This document shows, piece after piece, positions 62,821 through 64,000 of a DNA stretch of 64,000 nucleotides. The stretch is from Salipiger sp. IMCC34102. Lineage in GTDB: Bacteria; Pseudomonadota; Alphaproteobacteria; Rhodobacterales; Rhodobacteraceae. Location: the NCBI RefSeq assembly GCF_004145405.1, contig NZ_SELQ01000003.1, forward strand, positions 62,001 to 126,000. The letters run 5' to 3'. Numbering within the stretch: position 1 is the stretch's first letter; every line of letters starts with the position of its first letter. The position numbers and the translations under genes are program-made. Below the pieces are notes generated by a model. That model worked only from the letters and a program-made list of their open reading frames with translations. It made no database searches and was not told where the DNA came from.

Positions 62821-62950
62821 GGCGGTGGCTTTCAGAAAAATCGGGAAGGCGGCAACAGGTGCAGCCGGGGCAAGCCTTGGCGCAGTCGGCAGCGGTCTTC
62901 GCATCCGGCGCCGGGGCCGCGGGCTGCGGGCGAGACGCTTCAACGGTCAT
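62813..62950 (-). CDS. Cysteine-rich small ORF between ccoQ and ccoP
   Basis: A 45-codon frame starting at an ATG inside the ccoQ end (11-base overlap) and ending inside the ccoP start (8-base overlap). It reads MTVEASRPQPAAPAPD, then a cluster of five Cys: ADCAKACPGCTCCRLPD. It fills the otherwise unexplained 119-base gap in a cluster where all other genes are tightly packed. Possibly a metal-handling peptide for the oxidase, but no family is known to me and it could be chance. No strong ribosome site; coupling to ccoQ would be needed. Confidence 0.4.
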   Translation of the reverse strand: MTVEASRPQPAAPAPDAKTAADCAKACPGCTCCRLPDFSESHRHE

Positions 62951-63122
62951 GGCGTGTCTCCTCTTCGGGGGTGTCGTGGCGGAAGGGGATCTCCGCCGCG
63001 TCGTCGTGCAGGCGGCGGGAGCCGGGACGGAACGCCCACAGGATCACGCCCAGAAAGATCAGCGTCAGCACGAGCAGCACCCAGCTGTCGGCCAGGTGTC
63101 GCAACAGGGAATAGGTATCCAT
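62940..63122 (-). CDS. ccoQ: cbb3 oxidase subunit CcoQ
   Basis: 60 residues: helix at about 12-33 (SWVLLVLTLIFLGVILWAF) and a charged tail ending EEETRHDR. Length, fold and place between ccoO and ccoP identify CcoQ, a small subunit that stabilises the complex. Confidence 0.9.
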   Translation of the reverse strand: MDTYSLLRHLADSWVLLVLTLIFLGVILWAFRPGSRRLHDDAAEIPFRHDTPEEETRHDR

Positions 63123-63132
63123 GCGGACCTCC

Positions 63133-63969
63133 TCAGCGGGTGTCGTCGGGGACGAAGGTCGAGAAATCGACCAGCGTGCCCAGCATCTGCAGGTAGGCGA
63201 TCAGGGCATCCATCTCGCTGATCCCCGGCAGCCCGTCGAAGCTGCGGACCTGCGCGCCGGGGTAACGCTCCAGCAGGCCGTCCCAGTCGCCGTCGGGATC
63301 GACCTGCACGCGCAGGTCGGCCACCGCGTTGTCGATCATCTCGTCGGTGTAGGGGACGCCCACGAAGCGGTGGGTCTCCAGCAGGTCAGTGATGTGATCC
63401 TCGTCGACCCGCACCTCCGACAGGAAGGCGTATTTCGGCATCACGCTCTCCGGCACGACCGATTGCGGATCCGACATGTGATCCACGTGCCATTCGTCCG
63501 AGTAGCGCCCGCCCACGCGGGCCAGGTCCGGCCCCGTGCGTTTCGAGCCCCACTGGAACGGGTGGTCGTACATCGATTCCGCGGCGAGGCTGTAGTGGCC
63601 GTAGCGCTCTGTCTCGTCGCGCATGGGGCGGATCATCTGGCTGTGGCAGTTGTAGCAGCCCTCGCGCACGTAGATGTCGCGCCCCACCAGTTCGAGCGGC
63701 GAATAGGGGCGCATGCCCTCGACGCTCTCGATGGTGTTTTCCAGCCAGAAGAGGGGGGCGATCTCGACTGCGCCGCCCACGGTCACCACCGCGAAGGAGG
63801 CGGCCAGCAACAGCGTGGCGTTGCGTTCCAGTCGCTGGTGAAAGGAGATCGTCGCCGTCTCGGGCGGCAATTCGTTGGGCACTTCGCCGGTGTCCAGCGC
63901 ATCCCGCGCGGTGACGACCTTGGGGTCGTCCTGCGGATCGTAGCTCGGGTCCTTGGGGTTCTTGCTCAT
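63133..63969 (-). CDS. ccoO: cbb3 oxidase monohaem subunit CcoO
   Basis: 278 residues. N-terminal charged stretch, one helix (about 50-70), then the haem site CYNCH in [20 protein letters not shown] and the axial Met region. The tail returns to the family end [10 protein letters not shown]. Transfers electrons from CcoP to the catalytic subunit CcoN. The N-terminus is about 40 residues longer than in many homologues. Confidence 0.94.
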   Translation of the reverse strand: MSKNPKDPSYDPQDDPKVVTARDALDTGEVPNELPPETATISFHQRLERNATLLLAASFAVVTVGGAVEIAPLFWLENTIESVEGMRPYSPLELVGRDIYVREGCYNCHSQMIRPMRDETERYGHYSLAAESMYDHPFQWGSKRTGPDLARVGGRYSDEWHVDHMSDPQSVVPESVMPKYAFLSEVRVDEDHITDLLETHRFVGVPYTDEMIDNAVADLRVQVDPDGDWDGLLERYPGAQVRSFDGLPGISEMDALIAYLQMLGTLVDFSTFVPDDTR

Positions 63970-63973
63970 GAGT

Positions 63974-64000
63974 TCACTCCGCAGGTGTCGCGACGGTGAC
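63974..64000 (-). CDS. ccoN: C-terminal end of cbb3 oxidase subunit CcoN (partial)
   Basis: The eight codons before a TGA at 63974-63976 read VTVATPAE. They lie 4 bases before ccoO in the same direction, where ccoN always sits in this cluster. Identification is by position only, since the catalytic domain is beyond the edge. Confidence 0.65.
   Translation of the reverse strand, partial: VTVATPAE

Noticed and set aside
1-64000. tRNA, rRNA, CRISPR arrays, prophage or conjugation genes
   Set aside because: None seen on reading the sequence; only an IS3 relic indicates mobile DNA.

Overview
The window looks like chromosomal DNA of a high-GC alphaproteobacterium, most likely a member of the Rhodobacterales (Roseobacter/Paracoccaceae). 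The grounds are the codon and GC bias, the cco operon order ccoN-O-Q-P-G-H-I-S, the many sugar, betaine and peptide ABC importers, and the families present (UPF0182, DUF2254, CaiB-type CoA transferase, an FAH-fold dehydratase). No rRNA, tRNA, CRISPR array or intact insertion sequence was seen.

Layout. 1-2554: the 5' end of a leftward gene, a FadR-type GntR regulator, a DppB-type permease cut off after about half its length, and an IS3-family orfA relic with short repeats. 2555-12011: a tightly packed rightward seven-gene run made of a K+-channel-like protein, DUF2254, UPF0182, a membrane-anchored PadR-like protein, a 50-residue membrane peptide, a second PadR-like protein carrying a K/D/E-rich insertion, and a 799-residue exported curlin-repeat protein. 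An autotransporter follows (12437-15352). I consider the seven-gene run the most novel part of the window: it looks like an envelope or surface-fibre system without csg secretion genes.

15661-24299: a LacI regulator, a cytoplasmic GH78 alpha-L-rhamnosidase, a complete carbohydrate ABC importer (binding protein, two permeases, ATPase) and a second LacI regulator. 24880-33244: a catabolic run with a Gfo/Idh dehydrogenase, a TIM-barrel isomerase, a DUF4432 epimerase-like protein, an SDR, a CaiB-type CoA transferase, a binding-protein-like protein without a signal peptide, a crotonase and an FAH-fold keto-deoxy-acid dehydratase. Together these probably import and break down rhamnose-containing glycosides or a related sugar acid.

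33359-38939: leftward 4-alpha-glucanotransferase and a rightward betaine-type importer (proX, terminator, proW, proV). 39066-41782: leftward arsenic genes (arsR, acr3, arsC) and a ZIP-like membrane protein. 42167-49509: a sensory-rhodopsin-transducer homologue without rhodopsin, an L,D-transpeptidase, a phospholipase D family protein, the wreck of a CYP116B-like self-sufficient P450, a PiT phosphate transporter, a Nudix hydrolase and an SDR. 49682-57291: an M24 peptidase and a dpp-type peptide/opine importer divergent around an XRE-cupin regulator, ending in a GAF protein. 57371-64000: the leftward cbb3 oxidase cluster (ccoS, I, H, G, P, Q, O and the last codons of ccoN), with an unexpected cysteine-rich small ORF between ccoQ and ccoP.
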